A DNA stretch of 64,000 bases. It comes from Planctomycetota bacterium. GTDB taxonomy: Bacteria > Planctomycetota > SZUA-567 > H5-PLA8. This document shows positions 51,574 through 61,800 of this stretch, in pieces. The notes beneath the pieces are model-generated. The model had not been told where the DNA came from. It was given only the letters and a program-made list of their open reading frames with translations, and did not search any database. The stretch is taken from positions 78,669 through 142,668 of the forward strand of contig JAKLKQ010000009.1 in the NCBI GenBank assembly GCA_023150555.1, given 5' to 3'. Every line of letters begins with the position of its first letter. Position 1 is the first letter of the stretch. Both the position numbers and the translations under genes were made by a program.

Positions 51574-53001
51574 ATGTCCTCACGCACGCTGTTGCGCATC
51601 GTCGTGCTGGTCTTCGTCTGCGCGCTGGCGCTGCGCTTCCGAACCGTCTTCTCGGATCCTGCCGCCCAGGCGATCAACCGCGAGCAGGGCGTCTACCAGC
51701 GCCTGCGCAGTTTCATTCACGACCACTACGTGGGCGAGGTCGACGAAAAGCAGCTGTTCTACGGCGCGCTCCAGGGCATGACCCAGACCCTGGACCGCCA
51801 CAGCCTCTTCCTGCCGCCCGAGCAGTACAAGCAACTGGAGAGCATGAACAAGGGCGAGTTCTCCGGCGTGGGCATCGAGATCGCGCAGGACCCCGCCAAG
51901 GGCATCGTCGTCATCACGCCCCTGGCCGGCAACCCGGCCTACCGCGCCGGCATCCTGCCCGGCGACCTCATCCTTAAAGTCGACGGGAAATCGACCGAGG
52001 GCATGAACCTCGAGGAAGTCAGCCAGCTGGTGCGCGGGACGCTGGGCAGCAAGGTCACGCTGACCGTGCTGCACGAAGGCAGCACCGAGCCCGAAGACAT
52101 CGCCATCCTCCGTGACACCATCAAGATCGACTCTGTCCTCGAGGCCCAGATCCTCAAGGCGCCGGTCTCGGTGGCCGCGCGCATCCCGCAGGACACGCCG
52201 AAGATCGGCTACATCCAGGTGGCCGGCTTCCAGGACAACACCGTCGCGGACCTCGTCGCCGCGCTGGAGAAGCTCGAGGCCGACGGCATGGAAGCGCTGG
52301 TCTTGGACCTGCGCGGCAACCCCGGCGGCCTCCTGACGGCAGCCGTCAAGATCTGCGACCTCTTCGTCGACCAGGGCACCATCGTCACCGTGCGCGGACG
52401 CATCGCCCGCGACCTGCCGCTGGGCGAGCAGGTGCTCTCCGCCAGTTCGAACGGCAAGGCGCGCGCCTACCCCATCGCCGTGCTGATCAACAAGAGCAGC
52501 GCGTCTGCGTCCGAGATCGTCGCCGGCTGCCTGAAGGACCTGAACCGCGCGGTCCTGGTCGGCGAGAAGTCCTTCGGCAAGGGCTCCGTCCAGACCATCT
52601 ACGCCGTGGAACTGGAGGACAACACCCAGGGCGCCCTGAAGCTCACCACCGCCAAGTACTTCACGCCCAGCGGCGTCAGCATCGACGGCATCGGCATCGA
52701 GCCCAATTACGACGTGCCCCTGAAGCCCGAACAGGTAATGCAGCTCTACGAAAAGCGCCGCGCGCGCCACGTGATCGACAACACGCCCGAAGGTGCGCGC
52801 AAGGAGAACAGCAAGACCAAGGCGCCCGAAGGCGATGCGGCCGAACCCAAGGCCCCCGCCCCGCCCGCCGGCGAAGGCGAAAACCCCAAGGGCGAAAAGG
52901 ACGGCGGCGCGAAGGGCGAGCAGAAGCCCGCCGAAGAGTTCTACGATTCCCAGATCGAGAAGGCCGTCCAGGTCCTTACCGAACAGCTACAGAAGAAATA
53001 A
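51574..53001 (+). CDS. C-terminal processing peptidase, S41 family
   Basis: 475 residues. An N-terminal membrane anchor/signal (LLRIVVLVFVCALALRF) is followed by a helical domain, a PDZ domain (~95-175, GIVVITPLAGNPAYRAGILPGDLILKVDGKSTEGM) and the S41 protease core: VLDLRGNPGG, the nucleophile in SASASE (309-314) and the general-base lysine in EKSFGKGSVQ (K336). This is the CtpA class, which trims envelope proteins from their C-termini. The last ~85 residues are a Lys/Glu/Pro-rich linker ending in a short helix. tsaD follows after 5 bases. Confidence 0.94.
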   Translation: MSSRTLLRIVVLVFVCALALRFRTVFSDPAAQAINREQGVYQRLRSFIHDHYVGEVDEKQLFYGALQGMTQTLDRHSLFLPPEQYKQLESMNKGEFSGVGIEIAQDPAKGIVVITPLAGNPAYRAGILPGDLILKVDGKSTEGMNLEEVSQLVRGTLGSKVTLTVLHEGSTEPEDIAILRDTIKIDSVLEAQILKAPVSVAARIPQDTPKIGYIQVAGFQDNTVADLVAALEKLEADGMEALVLDLRGNPGGLLTAAVKICDLFVDQGTIVTVRGRIARDLPLGEQVLSASSNGKARAYPIAVLINKSSASASEIVAGCLKDLNRAVLVGEKSFGKGSVQTIYAVELEDNTQGALKLTTAKYFTPSGVSIDGIGIEPNYDVPLKPEQVMQLYEKRRARHVIDNTPEGARKENSKTKAPEGDAAEPKAPAPPAGEGENPKGEKDGGAKGEQKPAEEFYDSQIEKAVQVLTEQLQKK

Positions 53002-53006
53002 CGCGC

Positions 53007-54035
53007 ATGTTGATCCTCGGCATCGAAAGTTCCTGCGACGAGACGGGCGCGGCGGTCGTCGAAGACGGCCGCACCATCCGCTCCAACATCGTAGCCAGCC
53101 AGCACGACCTGCACCGCCCCTTCGGCGGCGTGGTGCCGGAAGTCGCCGCGCGCGCCCATGCCGAACGCATCACCGCGATCGTCGACGAGGCCCTGGCCGC
53201 GGCCGGCTGCACGCCTCGCGACCTGCACGGCATCGCCGTCGTCAACCGGCCCGGCTTGGTCGGAGCACTGCTGGTGGGGCTCTCGGCCGCCAAAGGCCTG
53301 GCGCTGGCGTGGGAACTCCCGCTCGTGGCCGTGGACCACATCCAGGCGCACGTCTACGCCACCGAACTGGCGGGCTTCAGCACGTACCCGCACATCGCGT
53401 TGATCGTCTCGGGCGGGCACACCTGCCTGTACCGCGTCGACGTGCCCACCGAGATGACCGTGCTGGGCCAGACCGGCGACGACGCAGCGGGCGAGGCGTT
53501 CGACAAGGTCGCCAAGATGCTAGACCTGGGCTTCCCCGGCGGCCCGGCGCTTTCGCGCTGCGCCGAGAAGGGCGACGGTACGGCAATCGCCTTCCCGCGC
53601 TGCGGCCCCAATGAGAAGCCCGGCGACACGCTGCGCTTCAGCTTCTCGGGGCTGAAGACCGCCGTCTACTACCGCCTGCGCGACCACCACAAGGACGCCC
53701 CACCCACCGAACAGCAGCGCGCCGACATCGCGGCAAGCTTCCAGGAAGCCGCCTGCGAGATCCTCGTCGAGAAGACCCTCGCCGCCTGCCGCCAGACGGG
53801 CATCGCCGCGGCAGCCGTGGGCGGTGGCGTGGCCTGCAACCGCCGCCTGCGCGCGCTCTTCGCCGAACGCGCCGCCCGGGAACCCGGCACGCCGCCGGTC
53901 TTCTTCCCGCCGCCGGCCCTGTGCGCGGACAACGCGGCCATGAGCGCCGGGCTGGGCTGGCAACGCCTGCGCAAAGGCGAACGCGACGCCCTGGGCCTGG
54001 ACGTGGACCCCACGCCCCGGCGCGCTAAACGATAG
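53007..54035 (+). CDS. tsaD: tRNA N6-adenosine threonylcarbamoyltransferase
   Basis: Transfers the threonylcarbamoyl group to A37 of ANN-decoding tRNAs, with TsaB and TsaE. 342 residues: LGIESSCDETGAAVV at the N-terminus, the iron-binding H111-x3-H115 in VDHIQAHVYA, GGHTCLYRV, GQTGDDAAGEAFDKVAKMLDLGFPGGP, FSFSGLKTAV, VGGGVACNRRLR and a final DNAAM. All family motifs are intact. It starts 5 bases after the S41 peptidase stop. tsaB and tsaE are not in the window. Confidence 0.97.
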   Translation: MLILGIESSCDETGAAVVEDGRTIRSNIVASQHDLHRPFGGVVPEVAARAHAERITAIVDEALAAAGCTPRDLHGIAVVNRPGLVGALLVGLSAAKGLALAWELPLVAVDHIQAHVYATELAGFSTYPHIALIVSGGHTCLYRVDVPTEMTVLGQTGDDAAGEAFDKVAKMLDLGFPGGPALSRCAEKGDGTAIAFPRCGPNEKPGDTLRFSFSGLKTAVYYRLRDHHKDAPPTEQQRADIAASFQEAACEILVEKTLAACRQTGIAAAAVGGGVACNRRLRALFAERAAREPGTPPVFFPPPALCADNAAMSAGLGWQRLRKGERDALGLDVDPTPRRAKR

Positions 54036-54195
54036 CACTCCAACGGGTTAGGGCTTGCCTCCGGCGCAAGGTCCGGCCGCGTGCCCGGGAATCTGCTGCG
54101 AAATCGAAAAGCCGCTTGCGCCCCCGTCTTCATCCGGTATTTACGGTTACTTCACCTGTCTTCAGGAAAATTTTCGCATCCAGCGAGGTTCCCCC

Positions 54196-54813
54196 ATGTT
54201 CGGGCTCTCGGCGGACAAGACCTTTTACGAATACTTCGACCGCAGCGCGGACAACATGGTCCGCACGGCGGAGAAGTTCCGTGAATTGATGCACGACTGG
54301 GACCGCCGCCAGGAGATCTTCGCGATCATCCACGAGTACGAGCACCAGGGCGACCAGATCACGCACGATACCATCACCAAGCTCGACCAGACCTTCATCA
54401 CGCCGCTGGATCGCGAGGATATCCACAACCTCGTTGCCGAGACCGACGACGTCGTCGACATGATCGACGCCGCCGCCCAGCGCCTGATCCTCTACAAGGT
54501 GGACAAGCCGACCGAAGACATCATCAAGCAGGCCGACACGGTCGTGGCGATCACCAAGGTCCTGGCCGAGGCCATCAAGAAGATCCGCAACCTCAAGAAG
54601 CAGGATGAACTGGGCTCGCTGCTGATCCGCATCCACGCGCTGGAGAACGAAGGCGACCAGCACAACCACGCCTCGCTCGCGCGCCTGTTCGAAAGCGGCG
54701 ATCCGATTTTCGTGATCAAGTGGAAAGAGTTGTACGAACTGGTCGAGATGGCCATCGATGCATGCGAGACCGTGGCGAACACGATTCGCTCCATCATGGT
54801 CAAGAACGCCTGA
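54196..54813 (+). CDS. DUF47/PhoU-like phosphate transport regulator
   Basis: 205 residues, all helical: DKTFYEYFDRSADNMVRTAEKF, YEHQGDQITHDTITKLDQTFITPLDREDIHNLVAETDDVVDMIDAAAQRL and IHALENEGDQHNHASLARLF are signature DUF47 (TIGR00153) segments. The acidic E/D-x3-D clusters probably bind metal, as in PhoU. It is paired 10 bases upstream of a PiT transporter, the classic context. It is thought to gate or couple the low-affinity phosphate transporter. The ATG at 54196 follows GAGG; an upstream in-frame start adds unrelated residues. Confidence 0.94.
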   Translation: MFGLSADKTFYEYFDRSADNMVRTAEKFRELMHDWDRRQEIFAIIHEYEHQGDQITHDTITKLDQTFITPLDREDIHNLVAETDDVVDMIDAAAQRLILYKVDKPTEDIIKQADTVVAITKVLAEAIKKIRNLKKQDELGSLLIRIHALENEGDQHNHASLARLFESGDPIFVIKWKELYELVEMAIDACETVANTIRSIMVKNA

Positions 54814-54823
54814 CAGGCCCCAG

Positions 54824-56218
54824 ATGCCCTCCTACGACGCCCTGCTCTGGTCCGTCATCGTTTCGGCGCTGGTATTTGATTTCGTCAACGGCTGGAACGA
54901 CAGCGCAAATTCCATCGCCACCGTCGTTGGCACGCGGGTGCTCTCGCCGATCAAAGCCGTGCTCCTGGCCGCGGTCCTCAACATGGCCGGCGCCTTTATG
55001 GGCCAGGCCGTGGCCAAGGCGGTGGCCGGCGAAATCGTCAATACGGAGCTGATCTCCCAGACCGTCCTGTTGTCCGCCATGTCCGGCGCCATCATCTGGG
55101 CCGCCTGGATGACCATGATCGGGATGCCCATCTCGGGTTCGCACTCCCTGTTGGGCGGGTTCCTTGGAGCCGCTGTGGCCAAGGCCGGCATCCAGGTTGT
55201 CAAAGCAAAAGGCGTCGTCACTATCCTGACAGCCATGTTGGTTTCGCCGATCCTCGGATTCATCCTCACCTACATCCTTTACTTGGTCATCGCACGCCTA
55301 TTCGCGCGGCGCGCCCCAGGCCCGACAGGCCGGATGTTTGGCCGCCTGCAATTGGTCAGCGTCAGCTCCATGTCGCTGATGCACGGAGCCAACGACGCGC
55401 AAAAGGTAATGGGCATCATTACCCTGGGCCTCCTGCTGGGCGGGCATCAGGACAATCTGAACGTGCAGCCGTGGGTCGTCGTAGCCTGTGGTTTGGCCAT
55501 CAGCATGGGCACCGCGCTGGGTGGATGGAAAGTCATCAAAACTCTTGGCCATGGCCTCTCGCGCCTGAAACCCGTCGATGGTTTCGCCGCGGAGACCGCC
55601 GCCTCACTGGTGCTCTATATCGCCAAGAGCATCGGCATTCCGGTCAGCACCACGCACATCATCACCGGCTGCATCCTGGGCGTCGGCGCCACGAAGGGCA
55701 TCAACTCGGTGCGCTGGGGCCTGGGGCAGAAGATCCTTCTGGCCTGGGTCTTTACCTTGCCGTCCGCAATGGTTATGGGTGGGGCGATCTACTGGATTCT
55801 CTTCGCTGGCTTCGGCCTGGACCACCAACCCAAGCCGCCATGGAACATCGATACACATGTCCGGGGCGACGGCAAGGTCGAATTGGAATGGCCTAGCGTG
55901 AAGGAAGCCACCTCGTATCAGATCTACCGGTACGAACGCATCGACGAGGAGACCGAGGCCAAGGAAAGAGAGAAGGCGGCACAGAACAAGAAATACCGCT
56001 ACGTGCTCCGCGTCTCGGATACGGAGGTACAGGTCGGCAAAGACATCAAGGGAAACACGTTCATCGATGATTCGGCCGAACCAAGCCACCGGTACGTCTA
56101 CCGCATCCGCGCGACCAACGAGTTTGGACACTCGCGCAAATCGACTCGAGAATACCCGGTAAACACAGCGAACCGCGGCGCCGCCGAAGCCCCGCCCGAC
56201 TCGCCCGAAGAAGATTAG
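54824..56218 (+). CDS. pitA: PiT-family inorganic phosphate transporter with C-terminal fibronectin-like domain
   Basis: 464 residues. About ten membrane helices in two inverted halves, each with the PiT signature: FVNGWNDSANSIATVVGTRVL (20-40; canonical NGANDxAN) and LMHGANDAQKVMGI (185-198). It symports phosphate with cations across the inner membrane. After the last helix (~330) the chain continues ~120 residues as a fibronectin III-like domain (VRGDGKVELEWPSVKEATSYQIYRYERI ... FIDDSAEPSHRYVYRIRATNEFGHS), then an acidic tail. This appendage is not standard in the family. The ATG at 54824 overlaps nothing and follows the DUF47 stop by 10 bases. Confidence 0.9.
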   Translation: MPSYDALLWSVIVSALVFDFVNGWNDSANSIATVVGTRVLSPIKAVLLAAVLNMAGAFMGQAVAKAVAGEIVNTELISQTVLLSAMSGAIIWAAWMTMIGMPISGSHSLLGGFLGAAVAKAGIQVVKAKGVVTILTAMLVSPILGFILTYILYLVIARLFARRAPGPTGRMFGRLQLVSVSSMSLMHGANDAQKVMGIITLGLLLGGHQDNLNVQPWVVVACGLAISMGTALGGWKVIKTLGHGLSRLKPVDGFAAETAASLVLYIAKSIGIPVSTTHIITGCILGVGATKGINSVRWGLGQKILLAWVFTLPSAMVMGGAIYWILFAGFGLDHQPKPPWNIDTHVRGDGKVELEWPSVKEATSYQIYRYERIDEETEAKEREKAAQNKKYRYVLRVSDTEVQVGKDIKGNTFIDDSAEPSHRYVYRIRATNEFGHSRKSTREYPVNTANRGAAEAPPDSPEED

Positions 56219-56248
56219 CGCCGACCTTTCGCGGCGGGCGGCCGGAGG

Positions 56249-58357
56249 TCACAACCCCCGAAATACCGGGCGCCAGCCGCCGGCCTTCGGGCCGATCAGG
56301 CCGACGTCCTCGGCCGGGCGGATGAATTCCGCGTCCACCGATCCGGCATCCAGCGGCACGCCCTGCGGCGAGAGCGGCCGCACGAAGGTCACCGCGCGCG
56401 GCGCCAGCGCCGCCAACACGTCCACCACGTCGGCCACGCGCAGGATGCCCCAGGCCGTCGAACGGAAGTCCACCATCGTGGCATCGTAGTAGCGCGTCTC
56501 GGCGATGGCGCGGAAGCTCAGCGGCATCTCCTCCACCGCCAGCGCCTTGACGTCCGGATCCAGGGCCGCCGCGTACAGCGCCCATGAGGCGGCCGGGCCC
56601 ACGCCGGTCAGCGCGACGGGGCCCGCGTCCGGCCGGCCGCGCAGGTAGTCCAGGCCGCGCAGCACGTCGAAGACGCGCAGACCCAGCGTGGAGATCTTCA
56701 TCTTCATCGCGTCACAGCCGAGCTTGAACTCCGTCGGCAGGCTCACGCTGTAGCGCCCCACTCCGCGGGTCTTCACCCCGCCGACGCCGCGCACGTCGTA
56801 TACGAAGGCCCGGCGCCCGGCCTCCAGCGCCTGCACCAGCCGCGCGCGCTGCGATGGGATCGCGTCGGTTCCTTCGGCGAACAGAAAGACGTCGGTGGCC
56901 GGCGCCGTTCCGCTGCGCGGGTGAATCATGATCGCCGTCGCGCAGACATCGGGCTCGGTGAAGAAGAATATCTTCTCCGTGCGGTATCCGCCCACCACCT
57001 CGTCGGCAATGACGCGCGGGTAGATCGCGCGGCGGCGCGGTTCGCCCGCCCACGACGCGTCGCCGTCCTTTGCCTTCGCGCCGATGCCCAGGATCCCGGC
57101 CAGCGCCTCGCGCAGGGCCTGCGGCTCCTCCTTGCGCGGCGAAAGCGGGCACTGCGTCTGGATCTCCTTGCGCACCAGCGCGCTGACGGTCTTGCAATCC
57201 GGGAAAGCGCTCAGCACCTGCCCGGTGGCGGTGGCGTTGAGTTCCTCCGGGGGCAGGGTCTCGGGGTCGGCCGTGACGAAAGTCTCGTCCTCCCCGCGCA
57301 GCACCTTGCGGAAGAAGTTCACCGCCGCCTGGCGCAGCACCGCACCGTAGGTGTGGGTCGTCGGGGCGATGGCGAAGTCCATCTTCGACTCGGCGCCGTT
57401 GCCGAACAGCGCGAAGGCGCGCTTGGCCTTCTCGACGGCAGCCAAGGCGCCCTCGATGGGAAAGAAGTCGTACGCCGCGATGCCGACGCGCACCGGCTTG
57501 GGCGCCATGGCGGTCAGATAATCGTCGTGGTCGGGGCCCTCGGCAAAGCTCGCGTACAGGTTCTGCTCGCCGTCCTGCGACTGGCCCGTCTTCATGTAGG
57601 TCTCGTAGTCCATCACGAAGGTGCACGGCATCGCCGCGGCGAAGCCCGGATCGGCTACCATCAGGAAGGTCGTCTGCGTGCCGCCGCCGCTGTTGCCGGT
57701 GACGCCGATGCGCGCGGGGTCGACCTCGGCGCGCGAGCGCAGGTAGTCGGCGCCGCGCATGCCGTCCCAGACGAACTGCCGCGCGATGGAGCCGCCGGAC
57801 ATGTAGTACTGCAGCCCCGCGTAGCTGTGCTCGGTAGTGCCCCACGCCACGCGTTCGGCGCCGGTCTTCTCGTCGATGAACTGCATGCGTTCGCCCTGGC
57901 CCGGCGGGTCAACGGCCAGCACCGCGAAGCCGTCGTTCGCCAAGTCGATGCAGACCTTCTGGTAGTTGGCGTGCGCCTTCGCTTCCTTGGCGTGCCCGCA
58001 GACGAAGAGCACGGCGGGGATTTTTCCACTGCGCTGCTTGGGCAGGTAGAAGTTCGTCGTAACAGGGAAGCCCGGCAGGCTGTGGTAGACGACCTTTTCG
58101 ATAACGTAGGCGCCGCGGTCGATGGTCCCGGTCGTGCGCGCGTCCAGATCCGTGCGTTCCTCGGGCAGGCCGCCGATGGCGCGCAGGAAGTTCGAGCGCA
58201 TCCGTTCGCGGTATTGCTTGAAGTCGTCGACCGTCTTCAGCGCTTCGCGTTCGCACTCGCGCCGCCGGAAACCGCGTTCGGCGCGCCGCCGCAGGTAGTC
58301 GATGAGTTGGTCCTCGACGTCATGGTAGCCGTCGATTCGTTCGCGGAACGTAAGCAT
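56249..58357 (-). CDS. Two-domain alpha/beta hydrolase (acetyl xylan esterase-like)
   Basis: 702 residues without a signal peptide. The first hydrolase domain (~80-350) resembles acetyl xylan esterase/dienelactone hydrolase: FYLPKQRSGKIPAVLFVCGHAKEAKAHANYQ, LAVDPPGQGER and the nucleophile elbow VTGNSGGG (S223), with APTTHTYG probably supplying the His. The second (~440-700) repeats the fold (AIMIHPRSGTAPATDVFLFAEG, VYDVRGVGGVKTRG), but its elbow is LTGVGPAA, with Gly where Ser should be, so it is probably inactive. Family proteins of this double form occur in planctomycete-like genomes. The substrate is likely an acetylated or lactone carbohydrate. Confidence 0.75.
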   Translation of the reverse strand: MLTFRERIDGYHDVEDQLIDYLRRRAERGFRRRECEREALKTVDDFKQYRERMRSNFLRAIGGLPEERTDLDARTTGTIDRGAYVIEKVVYHSLPGFPVTTNFYLPKQRSGKIPAVLFVCGHAKEAKAHANYQKVCIDLANDGFAVLAVDPPGQGERMQFIDEKTGAERVAWGTTEHSYAGLQYYMSGGSIARQFVWDGMRGADYLRSRAEVDPARIGVTGNSGGGTQTTFLMVADPGFAAAMPCTFVMDYETYMKTGQSQDGEQNLYASFAEGPDHDDYLTAMAPKPVRVGIAAYDFFPIEGALAAVEKAKRAFALFGNGAESKMDFAIAPTTHTYGAVLRQAAVNFFRKVLRGEDETFVTADPETLPPEELNATATGQVLSAFPDCKTVSALVRKEIQTQCPLSPRKEEPQALREALAGILGIGAKAKDGDASWAGEPRRRAIYPRVIADEVVGGYRTEKIFFFTEPDVCATAIMIHPRSGTAPATDVFLFAEGTDAIPSQRARLVQALEAGRRAFVYDVRGVGGVKTRGVGRYSVSLPTEFKLGCDAMKMKISTLGLRVFDVLRGLDYLRGRPDAGPVALTGVGPAASWALYAAALDPDVKALAVEEMPLSFRAIAETRYYDATMVDFRSTAWGILRVADVVDVLAALAPRAVTFVRPLSPQGVPLDAGSVDAEFIRPAEDVGLIGPKAGGWRPVFRGL

Positions 58358-58428
58358 GGCGCTGGATCCCCGGGCCGGCCTTTTACGTTAGGCGAGGCGG
58401 GGTGCGGAATCAAACGGCGGTGGCGGTG

Positions 58429-58875
58429 CTACTCCTTTAGTTCGCGGGCGAGCGTCCACTTGCCTTCGGCGGGTTCCTGAACCCAGTGCCCGGGTGCGGC
58501 GGACTTGCGATGGCGGCGGGCGGCGACCTTCATTACGGCATCGGCGTCCTCGTCCTTGAGGTCGTTGGCCTTCAGGATCTCGCGGTAGAGTGCCCGGCGG
58601 TCGGTGTTCTCGGCCTCGACGAGGTCCTCGATGGCTTTCTTGTCGCTGAGTTTCACGCCCTCCAGCGTGCGCACGGCCAACAGCCCGTCGCGCGCTTCGC
58701 CCAGCTGGCCGAAGTCCTTGTGCTTTGCGATCGCGTCGGCGCGCTCCTTTATGCGAACGCGCAGGGCGTCGATGGCCGCCGTGGAGACGTCCAGGTCGAT
58801 CTCGTCGCTGGCACACGCGTCCGATGCGGCCAGGACCAGGCCCAGAATCGCGGTCAGGACCTTCGCTCGGTGCAC
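58429..58875 (-). CDS. YdbL-like (DUF1318) periplasmic protein
   Basis: 148 residues from GTG 58875, with AAGGAGG six bases upstream; an in-frame GTG at 58899 overlaps the stop of the preceding gene. The signal peptide is AKVLTAILGLVLAASDACASDE. The mature domain matches DUF1318/YdbL: LGEARDGLLAVR, VEAENTDRRALYREILKANDLKDEDADAVM and APGHWVQEPAEGKWT. In E. coli YdbL works with YdbH and YnbE in lipid transport between the membranes, and the gene here directly follows a YdbH-like gene. That operon link strengthens both calls. Length is slightly above the E. coli protein. Confidence 0.83.
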   Translation of the reverse strand: MHRAKVLTAILGLVLAASDACASDEIDLDVSTAAIDALRVRIKERADAIAKHKDFGQLGEARDGLLAVRTLEGVKLSDKKAIEDLVEAENTDRRALYREILKANDLKDEDADAVMKVAARRHRKSAAPGHWVQEPAEGKWTLARELKE

Positions 58876-58898
58876 GTCGCGCCTCCTTTTATTTGGCA

Positions 58899-61800
58899 CT
58901 ATTCCGCCTTGCCCGGGGGCAGCTTGCCCAGGCGGGCCTTATGGGCTTCCACCTTCCTGACGATCTCGGGCCAGGAAGTCTTCAATGAGTCCTGGCCCCG
59001 AATATCGGGGCTGTACATGCCGCTGCCTTTCACGATCAGGCCCCCGGAAAGGCCCGATTGGGGCCCGTATAGGTAGCCGCCCTTGAGGGCGAACTTCAGG
59101 CCAAGGCGTTCGAAGGGGAAGGTCCGGTCGACGACCTGGCTCTCGGTGTAGCCTTTCTGCTCGAGCATGTCCCGCGTCATTTCTGGCGCCAGGACCAGCG
59201 CCAGTCGGCCGTCGTAGCTGTCCTCGCTGCTCGCGGAGGACTGCCTGAGGTCCAGGGCGAAGCGCTGGACGTCGGCCAGGTTCCAGCCGGTAGACTCCAG
59301 GTCGCTGACGCTTAGGTCAGCGACAGTCTTCAGGCTGCCGAACTGCGGGTTGGCGCGCGTCAGCCGCCGGAAGCTCAGGCGTTCGGCTTTGATCGAACGC
59401 AGGCCCCAGACCGGCGAGGGCCCGAAGAGCCCGCGCGCGTGCAGGCCGCCGACGGACAGCGTGCCGTCGTAGAGCGGTGCGCTCAGCGTTCCTTCCGTCA
59501 CCAACTCCCAGTTGCCCAGCGGGCCGCTTGTGCGGATCAGCTGCACCGCCGGCATCTGGCCGGTCAGCACCGCCTTGCCCAGGCCCTTCAGGCGCCAGTT
59601 CTCGGACTCGGCGAGCTGCCCCAGATCGATGCCCTTCACGTTCACCGAACAGACGACCTTCGGCTCGTCGGTCAGCAGGTTCATCGCACGCAAGCCGTCG
59701 ACTTCGACCTCACCGCCGGGCACTTCCAGCAGCACGTGCTTGGCCACGGCCAGGTCGTTGGGGCGCGCGATCAGGCCCAGCGTGACGCGCGGCAGCGGCG
59801 GGCGCGGGCGCAGGCGCAGGCGGAAGGGCTCCCACGACAATGCCTCCAGCGTGACCGTGCCGGTGCGTTCGCGCGGCCAGTCCGCCGGCCACAGCCCGCG
59901 GTAGAAGCCCACCGGCAGAACCCCGCGCAGGTCGCGCGCGACCAGCTTGGGCGAATCGCCCAGCGTGAGGTTAACCTTCTCGAGCGTCAGATCACCGCCC
60001 AGCGCCGCCCTGTCGGGGCCCCAGATGAACTTCCCCTCCCACTCCGCGCGCCCTTCCAGTGTCAGGCCGCTAAGCACGCGCGAGAGCGCGCGCAGATTGG
60101 CGAGGCCCAGCGAACGCCCCGCCGCGGCCAGGTCGGGGATCTCGGCCGTCAGGTTCAGCAGGCCTTCGCCTTCGGTAAGCAGGTCCTGCCCCGCCTTGCC
60201 CTGGATGCGCCCGTCGGCGCTTACGTTCAACAGGCCCGCCAGGTCCACGGTGAAGCGTTCCAGCGCGACGTTCGCGTAGCCGCCGACCGGCGGCGACATG
60301 CGGAAGCCGAGTTGGATCACGGCCTTGCGCTCCGCCGGCGGATGCGGCACGTAGAAGCGCCGCGCGATCAGCGCCTCGTAGTCGGTCAGCTGCAACAACG
60401 CGCTGAACGTGAGGCCGTCCTGGCCGCGGCGCCGGATCAGGTTCGCGCGGAAGGCGCCCGTCAGGTTTTCCGCGTCCGTGCGCGTGCCGTCGTGGCTGAA
60501 GGCGGCCTTCTCCAGCACGCCGTCCACCGCGCAGGCGAAAGGCATCGGCGCCAGCATGATGTCGCGCACGGGGAACGCTTCGAAGCGCAGCTTCACATCC
60601 TTTGCCGCACCGTCCGCCGACCACCCGGGCGGGAAGACGCCGCCGCCCACCGCACGCGCCAGGGCGTCCAGGCGCGCACGTTCCAGGTTCAGTTCCACCG
60701 GGCCGATGATGCCGCCGTCCAGATCAATGTCGGCGGCGTAGCTACCCCGAAGCCCACCGAAGAGCGAACTCTCGATGCGCCCCGCGATTCTTTGCACCCC
60801 GCCGTCCACGTTCGTGCGTGCGCCGGTGAGAGTCAGCGCGCCGCCCGTCCATTGGAGCGACAGCGCGACCTGGCCCTCGCGCTTGCCGTCCGGCAGGTCG
60901 GCCTCGACCGCGAAATCGGTGGGCGGCAACTCGCACATTTTCAGGCCCAGCAGGTCCAGCAGGATGCCCTTCAACGCCCCGTTCTTCATGTGGCCCTTCA
61001 GCGTGGCCTTGCCACCGCCGAAGGTCAGATCGGCGTCGCACTTTAGCCCCGTCAGCGACGCGACGAAGACGTGGACCTGGAATTCCTCCAGTCCGATTTC
61101 TCCTCGGAAAGATCCGTCGGCGGGCGTGAAGCGCCCTTCGCTGAGCACCGCGCGGCCGCGCACGTCGGTGACCGACGGAGGCAGCCCCGCCAGGCGCGCG
61201 ATCTCGGAGGCCTCCACCGAAAAACGCGGCACCGTGACCTCCGCGACGGCCAGCTGGCCGTTCTCTTCCACGCGCACGCGCAGGCCCGCCTCCGCTTCCA
61301 CGGCGGCGCCGCCCAGCGCCTTGAGCTTGGCGTCCACGCGAAGTTCGGAGCCTGGGAAGTTCTTCAGGCGCGCCGAGACCGCCAGGTCGCCGAAGAGTCT
61401 CCACGGCGGCGGCGTGACCGGCAGCACCCAGCCGTCCAGCGCCAAGCCTTCGGCGCGGATGCCTTCCAGCTTCACCACGCGCGCACCGTCTTCGTCCGTG
61501 ACCTTCGCCTCCACGTTGTTCGCCGTTATCTTGCCGCCGATGCGCGCCGGCGGTACCGCCGGCGGCGCGCCGCCGGCCGCACCGCTTCTGGGCATCAGCC
61601 GCCGCCCGAAGTCGGATGCGAACCATTCGCCCACGTCGCATTCCAGGCTGTGAATCGTCAGCTTCTTGATCATCCACGCCCACTGGAAGGCCGCGCCCTT
61701 CGGGCCGGAGGCGGCGGGGTTTCCTTCCAGCGAGAGGTTCACCTTGCCGATCGAACCAAACGCGACGCGGCCCAGCGTTACACGCATGAACGTGGATTTG

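Noticed and set aside
54036-54195. Possible Pho box upstream of the DUF47/PitA pair
   Set aside because: CACCTGTCTTCAGG is too far from the CTGTCAT direct-repeat consensus; only a short CCTG...CAGG inverted repeat is present.
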